Shown: positions 1-5,177, numbered from the stretch's first letter. The stretch is DNA of 6,169 nucleotides from Streptosporangiaceae bacterium (GCA_030045295.1 JASIGD010000256.1:1-6169), one strand, 5' to 3'. Notes: generated by a model not told the origin, from the sequence alone. Numbers and translations: made by a program.

Positions 1-131
1 TCCACCGCGCGCAGTTCAGCGGCGGTGATCCGGCCCGCGGCAAAGTCATCACGCGCCTGATGCAGCCGCGGCGGGCGGAGCAGGCTGCCGACGTGGTCGG
101 CGCGGAACGGAGGGCTGGTTCTGCGGGACAT
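1..131 (-). CDS. MetE-like cobalamin-independent methionine synthase family protein (5' part only)
   Basis: Only the N-terminal 43 codons are present; the gene runs out of the window at base 1. Translation from the ATG at 131-129 gives MSRRTSPPFRADHVGSLLRP, continuing with PRLHQARDDFAAGRITAAELRAVE. The block FRADHVGSLLRP followed by an L-x-x-AR helix and a 'G-x-I-xx-x-EL' turn is the characteristic start of the YxjG/YxjH-type proteins related to the C-terminal catalytic domain of MetE, which transfer a methyl group from a methyl donor to homocysteine or a similar thiol using zinc and no cobalamin. The zinc ligands lie far downstream and cannot be checked. The start is supported by AGAGGTG about 5 bases upstream on the minus strand. 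The gene is divergent from the transporter operon. The family call is fairly sure; the exact substrate is not, as many members are not true methionine synthases. Confidence 0.8.
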   Translation of the reverse strand, partial: MSRRTSPPFRADHVGSLLRPPRLHQARDDFAAGRITAAELRAV

Positions 132-146
132 GGACGCACCTCTCTA
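132..146 (-). promoter_or_regulatory. Ribosome binding site of the MetE-like gene
   Basis: Read on the minus strand, the bases directly before the ATG are AGAGAGGTGCGTCC. The AGAGGTG core pairs well with the anti-Shine-Dalgarno end of 16S rRNA at a normal distance, which fixes the start codon at 131. Confidence 0.65.
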
Positions 147-320
147 TTTTGATGCTTAAACACTTAGCAGACCGGGCGGATCATGTGCGGCCGCCCCGTG
201 GGCGATCGGTGGCCGCTGTGGACGAGAACAGCACGCCGCCTTCTTTTTTATTTCTAAAGAACGAGACGTGGTCTAACCCGAGCGGCGCAGCACCGGAGGA
301 CGCTCCCGCACGCAGCGACC

Positions 321-350
321 GCGGCACGGGCCGCCTGGCCCCTGGGCCGC
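321..350. other. GC-rich imperfect hairpin in the intergenic region
   Basis: The arms GCGGCACGGGCC and GGCCCCTGGGCCGC fold around a GCCT loop: five G:C pairs next to the loop, then one mismatch and a two-base bulge, then further pairs. No T-tract follows on either strand, so it is not a canonical intrinsic terminator. It could structure a leader RNA or be chance in GC-rich DNA. Confidence 0.3.
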
Positions 351-430
351 TGCCACTGCCCGCCGGTCGTCCGCCAGTAGCCGTTCGGTAACGAAATGAC
401 TACCAGCCGGTCAGCTGATGTCTCGATTCC

Positions 431-466
431 TTGCTTCGCGCAACTGACAATGGCTACATTTCGGGA
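431..466 (+). promoter_or_regulatory. Probable leaderless promoter of the transporter operon
   Basis: A TTGCTT (431-436) and a TACATT (455-460, fitting TAnnnT) are separated by 18 bases. The -10-like hexamer ends six bases before the ATG at 467, so transcription would start at or within a base or two of the start codon. There is no usable Shine-Dalgarno sequence. Leaderless mRNAs are common in actinobacteria, which makes the geometry credible. The assignment is by eye only. Confidence 0.5.
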
Positions 467-1393
467 ATGATCCTTCTCGCTAAGAAAAGAGCGCCGGTCG
501 CCGCGCTGCTCGCCATAGCTTGCGCGTGTCTGGCCGCTGCTGGCTGCAGCAGCTCGTCTTCCAGCTCTCCGTCTTCGACCACCTCCGCGTCTGCCACCAC
601 GAGCGCCAAGCCCAGCGGCGACGTCTTCGTGTTCTCCGCTGGCTCCCTCGACACCCTGATGACCAAGACGGTAGGACCGGCGTTCCACGCCGCGACCGGC
701 TACACGCTGGTCGACACCTCGCACGGGTCGGGGACCCTCGCGGCCGATATCAAGAACAAGGTCGCGGTCGCCGACGTCTTCGTCAGCGCCTCGCCGTCGG
801 ATGACACCACCCTCATGGGCGCCGCGAATGGTGACTGGGTCTCGTGGTACGCGGCCTTTGCCACGTCGCCGGAGGTCCTCGGGTACTATCCCAAGAGTAA
901 GTTCGCCCATGACCTCCAGACCATGCCGTGGTACAAGGTGATCACGATGCCCGGGTTCCGCCTCGGGCGGACCAACCCGTCCCAGGACCCCGGCGGGGTG
1001 CTGGCCGCCGAAGCCCTCGAGGAGACGGCGACGGCGCAGCATCTCCCGGCGCTGAAGACGCTCGCGACTGAGACGTCGGACGAGTACGCGGAGAACCCCG
1101 AAGAGGCCGACATCCAGACCGGGCAGCTCGACGCGGCGTTCATGTACGAGGCCGACGCCAACTCCCAGGGCAGCCCCTTCGTGAAGCTGACCGGCACCAA
1201 CCTCGCCGGCGACTACACGATCACGGTCGTCAACAAGGCCCCCCACCTGGCTGCGGCCGAGGCCTTCATCAAGTTCCTCCTCGGCCCCACCGGTCAGGCC
1301 GAGATGAAGGCTGACCAGTTCAACATCGTCTCGCCGCCGACGGTGACCGGGTCCGGCGTCCCGAGCGCGCTCACCAGCGTCATCGGCTCGTGA
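467..1393 (+). CDS. WtpA/ModA-like molybdate/tungstate-binding lipoprotein of an ABC transporter
   Basis: Extracytoplasmic solute-binding protein that should capture a tetrahedral oxyanion (molybdate or tungstate most likely) and pass it to the fused permease-ATPase encoded next. Starting at ATG 467 gives 308 residues with a lipoprotein signal: a basic MILLAKKR start, hydrophobic core and lipobox AAGC with Cys27, then a Ser/Thr-rich linker (about 28-52). The mature part begins VFVFSAGSL (oxyanion-loop serines S57/S60) and has HGSG (86-89), then DWVSWYAAFA...VLGYYPKSKFA and LGRTNPSQDPGG (D174). These blocks follow the archaeal-type WtpA pattern (WYIAFA, KSKYA, DP-rich loop) more than E. coli ModA. 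In the stretch around 223-228 (AAFMYE) Met226 aligns with the Glu that ligates the anion in WtpA, while a Glu sits two residues later. A TTG at 431 would add 12 residues before the signal peptide and lacks a ribosome site, so I reject it. The stop overlaps the next start by GTGA. Confidence 0.82.
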   Translation: MILLAKKRAPVAALLAIACACLAAAGCSSSSSSSPSSTTSASATTSAKPSGDVFVFSAGSLDTLMTKTVGPAFHAATGYTLVDTSHGSGTLAADIKNKVAVADVFVSASPSDDTTLMGAANGDWVSWYAAFATSPEVLGYYPKSKFAHDLQTMPWYKVITMPGFRLGRTNPSQDPGGVLAAEALEETATAQHLPALKTLATETSDEYAENPEEADIQTGQLDAAFMYEADANSQGSPFVKLTGTNLAGDYTITVVNKAPHLAAAEAFIKFLLGPTGQAEMKADQFNIVSPPTVTGSGVPSALTSVIGS

Positions 1394-3294
1394 CCACTGG
1401 CAGGTCGCCGCGCCCGCTCCGCTGGCTCGGCGCCCTGCTGGTCCTTTACCTGGCCTATCCGGTCGGGGCGTTCTTCTACCGGCTCTTCGACGGGCAGAAC
1501 GAAGGCTGGAGCGTCCCCGGCCTCTGGTCGGCCTTGTGGGTGTCGGTCGCGGGCGCCACCATCGCGCTGCTGATCGGGATGGTGGCCGGCATCCCGCTGG
1601 CCTACGTCCTGGCCCGCCGCCGGGGGTGGCTGTCCTCGGTGGTGTACGTGGTCGTCCAGCTCCCGCTGGCCGTGCCGCCCCTCATCAGCGGCATCCTGCT
1701 GATCTACATCGTCGGCCCGTATACGTTCCTCGGCCAGCTGTCGGGGCAGCGGCTCACCCAGACGATGTACGGGGTCGTCATCGCCCAGTCGTTCGTGGCC
1801 ACACCGTTCCTGGTCGTCGTGGCCCGCAGCGCCTTCCGTGCTGTCGACCCGTCCCTGGGCGACGTCGCCGCCACCCTCGGCCACGGTCCGCTGGCCCGGT
1901 TCCTGCGGGTCGACGTGCCCGCCGCGGCGGACGGCATCCGGACCGGGATGATCCTCATGTGGCTGCGGGCCTTCGGGGAGTACGGCACAGTCGTGATCCT
2001 CGCCTACCACCCCTACAGCCTCCCGGTCTACGTCGACAACCTGTTCTCCTCCGGGCCGCTGTCGCTGGCCGAGGCCCCGACGATCCTGGCCTTCGGCGTC
2101 GCCGCGCTGGCGATCATCGCCGTCCGCGTCCGGCTCCCGGCCCACGTCCGGCACCGGCCGATCCCGGCGCCGGACGCTCCCGTGTCGACGCCGCCGACGC
2201 CGGTGGGCTTCGACATCGACGTCGCCGTGGGCACGTTCCGCCTGCGGGTGGCGCACCCCGAGGACTGCCACCGGCTGGCGATCGTCGGGCCGTCAGGCTC
2301 AGGCAAGTCGGTCACGCTGCGGGCCCTCGCCGGGCTGCTCGGGCCCGACGCCGGGACCGTCACCTACGGTGGCGTCGACGTCAGCCGCACCGCGACCGAG
2401 CGGCGCCGGCTCGGCTACGTCCCCCAGGGCTTCGGCCTGCTCCCCGGGCGCACGGTCTGGCAACAGGCGGTCTTCGGCGTCCACGCGATCCCGGCCCGGG
2501 CCGCCTGGTGGCTGGAGATACTCCACCTTGACGGCCTCCTCGACCGTCTGCCGGAGCAACTCTCCGGGGGGCAACGCCAGCGGGCCAGCCTGGCCCGGGC
2601 GCTCGCCGGGGATCCTCGGGTGGTGCTGCTCGACGAGCCGTTCTCTGCGCTGGACGCCCCGGTGCGGGCCGAGCTGCGGCGGGAGTTGCGACGGCTCCAG
2701 CGCGAAGTCAACCTCTCCACGGTCGTCGTGACCCACGACCCGGAGGAGGCGGCGATGCTGGCCGACGAAATCATCGTCTTGAGCGACGGGCAGGTGCTCC
2801 AGTCCGGGAGCTGCCGCGAGGTGTACCAGCGTCCCGCCTCGGCCGAGATCGGTCGCCTGCTCGGCATCGACAACCTCTTCGAGGGCGTGGCTGGTGCCGA
2901 CGGCATATTGCTCGCCGGCCAGGACGGCGGCCCGGGCGTGCCAGGCAGCGGCGCCCCCGTCGGCCTCGCTACGGGTCTGCCGGCCGGCGCTCGGCTGCTG
3001 TGGCAGGTGCCGCCCGAAGCCCTCAGGCTCCGCCCGGGACCGTCGCCGTCGGACGGCAACGGGTCGGCCGTCGACCTCGGCCTGGGGCGGGTGACCGACG
3101 TCGTCGACCTAGGCCGCACCGTCGAGGTGGTGGTGGTGTTGCCCTCCGGTATCGAGCTCCGGACCCGGACTCTCGAGGCGCCTGACCTTAGCGTCGGTAC
3201 CGCCTGCCGGGTGGAGACCGACAGGGAGGCCGTGTCGGTCTGGTCGCAGTCGGCGGTTCCTGAAGCTCGACGCGATACGGCACGTCTGGTATGA
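1390..3294 (+). CDS. Fused permease-ATPase (ModB-ModC-like) of a molybdate/tungstate-type ABC transporter
   Basis: One 634-residue chain carries both the membrane and the ATPase parts. Residues 1-250 form a ModB/WtpB-type permease: hydrophobic segments near 12-33, 46-72, 82-108, 126-146, 183-206 and 230-246, a cytoplasmic EAA-type loop (DVAATLGHGPLARF from 158) and the family motif RAFGEYG (193-199). A Pro-rich linker (about 250-270) leads to an ATP-binding domain with Walker A GPSGSGKS (300-307), Q-loop Gln346, signature LSGGQ (391-395), Walker B LLDEP (413-417, catalytic Glu416), D-loop SALD (419-422) and switch His449. All key residues are intact. A C-terminal part (about 485-634) includes WQVPPEALRLRP and a beta-rich segment to VSVW, resembling a TOBE/MOP-like regulatory domain. 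The GTG start overlaps the upstream TGA by 4 bases, so translation is probably coupled. Two copies would make a complete transporter. Cargo is inferred from the binding protein; sulfate is less likely. Confidence 0.85.
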   Translation: MTTGRSPRPLRWLGALLVLYLAYPVGAFFYRLFDGQNEGWSVPGLWSALWVSVAGATIALLIGMVAGIPLAYVLARRRGWLSSVVYVVVQLPLAVPPLISGILLIYIVGPYTFLGQLSGQRLTQTMYGVVIAQSFVATPFLVVVARSAFRAVDPSLGDVAATLGHGPLARFLRVDVPAAADGIRTGMILMWLRAFGEYGTVVILAYHPYSLPVYVDNLFSSGPLSLAEAPTILAFGVAALAIIAVRVRLPAHVRHRPIPAPDAPVSTPPTPVGFDIDVAVGTFRLRVAHPEDCHRLAIVGPSGSGKSVTLRALAGLLGPDAGTVTYGGVDVSRTATERRRLGYVPQGFGLLPGRTVWQQAVFGVHAIPARAAWWLEILHLDGLLDRLPEQLSGGQRQRASLARALAGDPRVVLLDEPFSALDAPVRAELRRELRRLQREVNLSTVVVTHDPEEAAMLADEIIVLSDGQVLQSGSCREVYQRPASAEIGRLLGIDNLFEGVAGADGILLAGQDGGPGVPGSGAPVGLATGLPAGARLLWQVPPEALRLRPGPSPSDGNGSAVDLGLGRVTDVVDLGRTVEVVVVLPSGIELRTRTLEAPDLSVGTACRVETDREAVSVWSQSAVPEARRDTARLV

Positions 3295-3308
3295 CCGGCG
3301 GCCAGACG
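3283..3308 (+). terminator. Stem-loop across the end of the transporter operon
   Basis: A perfect 7-bp stem, CGTCTGG (3283-3289) with CCAGACG (3302-3308), encloses a 12-base loop that contains the TGA stop. An alternative stem CGGCG/CGCCG (3296-3300 and 3307-3311) overlaps it. There is no T-run, so if it terminates it does so as the U-poor hairpins of actinobacteria are thought to. Confidence 0.35.
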
Positions 3309-3426
3309 CCGACGGGCCGGGGTGTATAACACCGACAAGACGACGCGGTGACCGCCCGACCACCCGGCGTGGATGCGCGAGTTCATGCAGATCCCGCGGT
3401 TCAAGGCGCCCAGTCAGGCGTGGCCT
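3295..3426. other. Convergent intergenic gap with two palindromes
   Basis: This lies between the ends of the transporter operon and the PadR-like gene. It holds GGTGTATAACACC (3321-3333, 5-bp arms, 3-base centre) and GCGGTGACCGC (3345-3355, 5-bp arms, 1-base centre), whose centres are 23 bases apart. From 3373 a plus-strand frame starts MREFMQIPRFKAPSQAW but then runs antisense through the PadR-like gene. I do not recognise this peptide and see no ribosome site for it; it could be a remnant of a lost gene. Confidence 0.35.
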
Positions 3427-3996
3427 TTACCGCAGTCCGGCCCCGGCGGCCGGCATGATCTGATCGAGGAAGCCGAGAGCGGCCGCTGTCGTCGCCCGGC
3501 GCCAGGCCAGCAGGATCGCGTCGAAGCCGTCGAGCTCAGCCTGCTCGGCCTGCATGGCCCTCGCGATCGGGTCTAGGGCGGCTCTCTGGCGCTGGAGCAG
3601 GTCGGCGGGATCGGATCCGGCGCGGTACAGCAGGGCCAGCTTGAGCAGGAGGTGCGACCGGATGTCCCGGATGTGCTCCACCGGCGTGCTCAGCCAGTGG
3701 TCCGCTTCCTTGCGGCCCTGCGCGGTGACGGTGTAGATGGTTCGCTGAGGACCGAGGCCGGGTTCGACCGACTCGGGCGTAATGAGCCCGGCCTCAACGA
3801 GCCGGCCGATCGCCCGGTAGATGATGGGCCTGGGAATGCGCCAGATGCGGCCCAGCTCACCGTCGGCCTCGGTCAGCTGCGACACGGCGAACCCATGAGC
3901 GGGCCGTTGACTGAGCAGCACGAGAACCGTCCACTCAGGCAGCGACATCGGCACGTCCATGAGCCAGAGGGTAGTCGGTTCGGCGGTGTCGGTCAT
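3427..3996 (-). CDS. PadR-like winged-helix transcriptional regulator
   Basis: A 189-residue DNA-binding regulator. Residues 18-100 form a winged helix of the PadR type: SLPEWTVLVLLSQRPAHGFAVSQL (first helices), WRIPRPIIYRAIGRLVEAGLI (52-72, recognition helix) and the wing strand RTIYTVTAQGRKEADHWL. The rest (about 103-175) is Leu/Ala/Arg-rich helix with the DIRSHLLLKLALLYRAG block typical of the PadR C-terminal dimerisation domain. Length fits the family (about 170-190). The first ATG, at 3996, has no Shine-Dalgarno sequence; Met13 and Met17 are alternative starts and the conserved domain begins right after Met17, so the true protein may be shorter. It lies 30 bases downstream of the HxlR gene on the same strand, suggesting co-transcription. 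PadR proteins usually repress and respond to small aromatic or lipophilic ligands; the target and ligand here are unknown. Confidence 0.8.
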   Translation of the reverse strand: MTDTAEPTTLWLMDVPMSLPEWTVLVLLSQRPAHGFAVSQLTEADGELGRIWRIPRPIIYRAIGRLVEAGLITPESVEPGLGPQRTIYTVTAQGRKEADHWLSTPVEHIRDIRSHLLLKLALLYRAGSDPADLLQRQRAALDPIARAMQAEQAELDGFDAILLAWRRATTAAALGFLDQIMPAAGAGLR

Positions 3997-4000
3997 TACA

Positions 4001-4018
4001 CGGCCGCATCCGCGGCCG
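4001..4018. repeat. Perfect inverted repeat in the HxlR-PadR gap
   Basis: CGGCCGC (4001-4007) and GCGGCCG (4012-4018) are perfect 7-bp arms around ATCC. They fill most of the 30-base gap between the HxlR stop and the first PadR-like ATG, exactly where a ribosome site would sit. It may be an operator, an RNA hairpin limiting PadR translation, or a weak intercistronic terminator. Confidence 0.45.
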
Positions 4019-4026
4019 CGGTGAAG

Positions 4027-4515
4027 CTACGGGATGACGGCTAGCCGGGTACGGTCGAGGTCGCCCGCGGATGCACCGGGTCCCGGAATGGCGGTGACCG
4101 AGCGCGCGTCGAGCGGCTCGCCGCAGTGCGAGCATGATGGCACCGCCGTGACAATGTGCCCGCAAGCAACGTGCCTGGTCTCCACCGGCGGGCCCTCGGG
4201 GGCCGCCCAGCGGTCGCCCCACTGGCGCATGGCCGTCACCACGGGCCACAGGTCGCGACCCCTGCTCGTGAGCCGGTACTCATAGCGCGGCGGATGGCCG
4301 CAGTAGGGGACGCGTTTGAGGATGCCGTTGTCGACCAGGTGGTTCAGCCGCCGGGTGAGGATGTTGCGGGAGATGTCCAGGCGAGACTGGAAGTCACCGA
4401 AGCGAGTCACACCGAGGAACGCGTCCCTGACGATCAGCAGGCTCCACCACTCCCCCACGACGTCGAGGCACTGAGCGACCGAGCAGTTGACGTCCTCGAA
4501 GCTTTTTCGTTGCAC
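4027..4515 (-). CDS. HxlR-family transcriptional regulator with C-terminal Cys/His cluster
   Basis: A 162-residue regulator. Residues 7-103 are a textbook HxlR winged helix: CSVAQCLDVVGEWWSLLIVRDA (11-32), RFGDFQSRLDISRNILTRRL (38-57, recognition region), LVDNGILKRVPY, then the wing HPPRYEYRLTSRGRDL (74-89) and VVTAMRQWGDRW (92-103). Cys11 occupies the N-terminal position used as a redox or electrophile sensor in members such as YodB and HypR. A tail of about 60 residues has C118-G-H120 and C128-SH-C131, spaced like a small zinc-binding knuckle. The start is GTG at 4515; a TATGCT hexamer ends six bases before it, suggesting a leaderless transcript. The gene is divergent from two thioesterase genes with a dyad in between, so it probably represses itself and them. 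It is likely co-transcribed with the PadR-like gene. Family sure; ligand and zinc binding are inference. Confidence 0.9.
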   Translation of the reverse strand: MQRKSFEDVNCSVAQCLDVVGEWWSLLIVRDAFLGVTRFGDFQSRLDISRNILTRRLNHLVDNGILKRVPYCGHPPRYEYRLTSRGRDLWPVVTAMRQWGDRWAAPEGPPVETRHVACGHIVTAVPSCSHCGEPLDARSVTAIPGPGASAGDLDRTRLAVIP

Positions 4516-4521
4516 GAGCTA

Positions 4522-4527
4522 AGCATA
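4522..4527 (-). promoter_or_regulatory. Candidate -10 element of the HxlR gene (leaderless)
   Basis: On the minus strand this reads TATGCT (fits TAnnnT) and ends six bases before the GTG start at 4515. No Shine-Dalgarno sequence precedes that GTG and no clear -35 is visible 16-18 bases upstream, so the promoter may be weak or activator-dependent. Confidence 0.4.
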
Positions 4528-4550
4528 GAGGGTTGCATAATAGAACGCAT
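4523..4550. repeat. Three GCAT elements at exact 12-bp spacing
   Basis: GCATA at 4523, GCATA at 4535 and GCAT at 4547 start precisely 12 bases apart; the first two continue as GCATAGAG and GCATAATAG. They cover the HxlR -10 and the plus-strand -35, so they could be iterated regulator-binding sites. The element is short, so chance is possible. Confidence 0.35.
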
Positions 4551-4562
4551 CCATCCTAGAGT
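4533..4562 (+). promoter_or_regulatory. Candidate promoter of the thioesterase operon
   Basis: TTGCAT (4533-4538) and TAGAGT (4557-4562) are 18 bases apart and resemble the -35 and -10 of a housekeeping-sigma promoter. This puts the transcript start near 4569 and leaves a leader of about 35 bases to the GTG at 4605, with a GAGGG ribosome site at 4593-4597. The -10 abuts the dyad, so a bound repressor would cover the transcript start. Confidence 0.5.
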
Positions 4563-4583
4563 AAGTTCCGTGACAAGACTTAC
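4561..4583. promoter_or_regulatory. 23-bp dyad, probable operator for the HxlR (or PadR-like) regulator
   Basis: GTAAGT (4561-4566) and ACTTAC (4578-4583) are perfect inverted arms, and the centre GT-G-AC (4570-4574) is symmetric too, so 8 of 11 base pairs match about position 4572. The spacing suits a winged-helix dimer on one DNA face. It overlaps the end of the candidate -10 and the predicted start of the thioesterase transcript, the classic place for a repressor. Confidence 0.55.
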
Positions 4584-4604
4584 GCTGCTCGCGAGGGCAG
4601 GCAG

Positions 4605-5177
4605 GTGACCGGCGAGGCGGCGCCGGCGGCTGCGCCGACGCGCCGTCGCGATGTGATCTGGGACGATCCCCTGGTCAGCGCCACGCTGGCGCTGGATACG
4701 AACGGCCTGGACTACCTGCGAGCGATCGCCGCAGGACGCATCGCGCCGCCGCCGATCGCCGCCCTGCTCGGAATGGACATCGTCGAGGTCCACCCGGGCC
4801 GGGTTACGTTCTCCCTCGGCGTCGGCGAGCACCTGTACAACCCCATCGGGTCGGTCCACGGTGGGGTGTTCTGCACGCTGCTCGACTCCGCCATGGGCTG
4901 CGCCGTGCACGCCACCCTTGACCGTGGTCAGGCCTACACGACCCTCGAGCTGAAGGTCAATCTGGTCAAGGCGCTGACCGTGAGCACGCCGAGTGTGGTG
5001 GCAACCGGCCAGGTAATCAGCGCCGGGCGCCGCGTGGTTACCGCTTCCGGCCAGATCACCGGGCCTGACGGGACGCTGTACGCGCACGGCACGACGACGT
5101 GCCTCGTCTTCGAGCCGCGCCCGGGCAGCGGCGAACGCACGTCCGCGCGACCAGGAGGGAACGGCGATGAGCGCTGA
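4605..5177 (+). CDS. PaaI-like hotdog-fold acyl-CoA thioesterase (Asp type)
   Basis: A 190-residue protein expected to hydrolyse an acyl- or aryl-CoA thioester in the cytoplasm. After a polar N-terminus with WDDP (19-22) and a helix GLDYLRAIAAGRIAPPPIAALLG, the hotdog core starts near 56. The active-site block is YNPIGSVHGGVFCTLLDSAMG (78-98): Asn79, His85-Gly86-Gly87 at the start of the central helix and Asp94, the acid expected in PaaI-type enzymes. It continues YTTLELKVNLVKALT, the GRRVVTASGQI strand and ends with LYAHGTTTCLVFE; the last 20 residues are a charged tail. The GTG start has GAGGG 7 bases upstream. The first 55 residues are longer than a minimal PaaI but are common in actinobacterial members. 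Its end overlaps the next thioesterase gene by 11 bases, so the two are co-expressed. Real substrate unknown. Confidence 0.85.
   Translation: MTGEAAPAAAPTRRRDVIWDDPLVSATLALDTNGLDYLRAIAAGRIAPPPIAALLGMDIVEVHPGRVTFSLGVGEHLYNPIGSVHGGVFCTLLDSAMGCAVHATLDRGQAYTTLELKVNLVKALTVSTPSVVATGQVISAGRRVVTASGQITGPDGTLYAHGTTTCLVFEPRPGSGERTSARPGGNGDER
5153..5158 (+). promoter_or_regulatory. Strong Shine-Dalgarno site of the second thioesterase
   Basis: AGGAGG lies 8 bases before the ATG at 5167, inside the last codons of the upstream gene. It fixes the start and suggests the second enzyme is translated at least as well as the first. Confidence 0.8.

Larger units (their letters stand above)
132..466. other. Divergent intergenic region, MetE-like gene / transporter operon
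   Basis: There is no convincing gene here. The 80-codon plus-strand frame at 149-391 lacks a ribosome binding site, is Arg/Pro-rich and resembles no family I know. Visible contents are: an imperfect dyad at 153-169 (TGCT...AGCA) just upstream of the MetE-like ribosome binding site; an AT-rich island at 241-262 in otherwise GC-rich DNA, holding the short dyad TTCT-AA-AGAA (252-261) followed by AGAC-GTG-GTCT (264-274); a GC hairpin at 321-350; TTCG-GTAA-CGAA at 384-395; and the transporter promoter just before base 467. I recognise no riboswitch. The island and dyads are plausible promoter or operator elements for either direction, but none matches a known regulator motif I can name. Confidence 0.5.

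Noticed and set aside
149..391. 80-codon plus-strand frame in the divergent region
   Set aside because: No ribosome site, Arg/Pro-rich composition and no resemblance to a known small protein.
321..400. Possible cobalamin riboswitch suggested by GCCACTG at 352-358 near a methionine-synthase-like gene
   Set aside because: The motif is on the strand pointing at the transporter, and the other conserved boxes and the B12-box stem are absent.
132..466. SAM or molybdenum-cofactor riboswitch
   Set aside because: No matching conserved cores seen on either strand, and the transporter transcript appears leaderless.
254..1246. 330-codon minus-strand frame opposite the binding-protein gene
   Set aside because: Arg/Gly-rich antisense shadow with no family resemblance; the plus strand codes a clear lipoprotein here.
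1294..2271. 325-codon minus-strand frame opposite the permease
   Set aside because: Asp/Gln/Arg/Gly-rich low-complexity shadow typical of GC-rich DNA; the plus-strand permease has all its family motifs.
1536..2531. 331-codon plus-strand frame inside the permease-ATPase gene
   Set aside because: Arg/Pro/Gly-rich out-of-frame reading of a gene whose ABC motifs lie in the other frame.
2415..3404. 329-codon minus-strand frame opposite the ATPase part
   Set aside because: Ser/Arg-rich antisense shadow with no recognisable domain.
3652..4044. 130-codon plus-strand frame opposite the PadR-like gene
   Set aside because: No ribosome site or family resemblance; antisense to a clear winged-helix protein.
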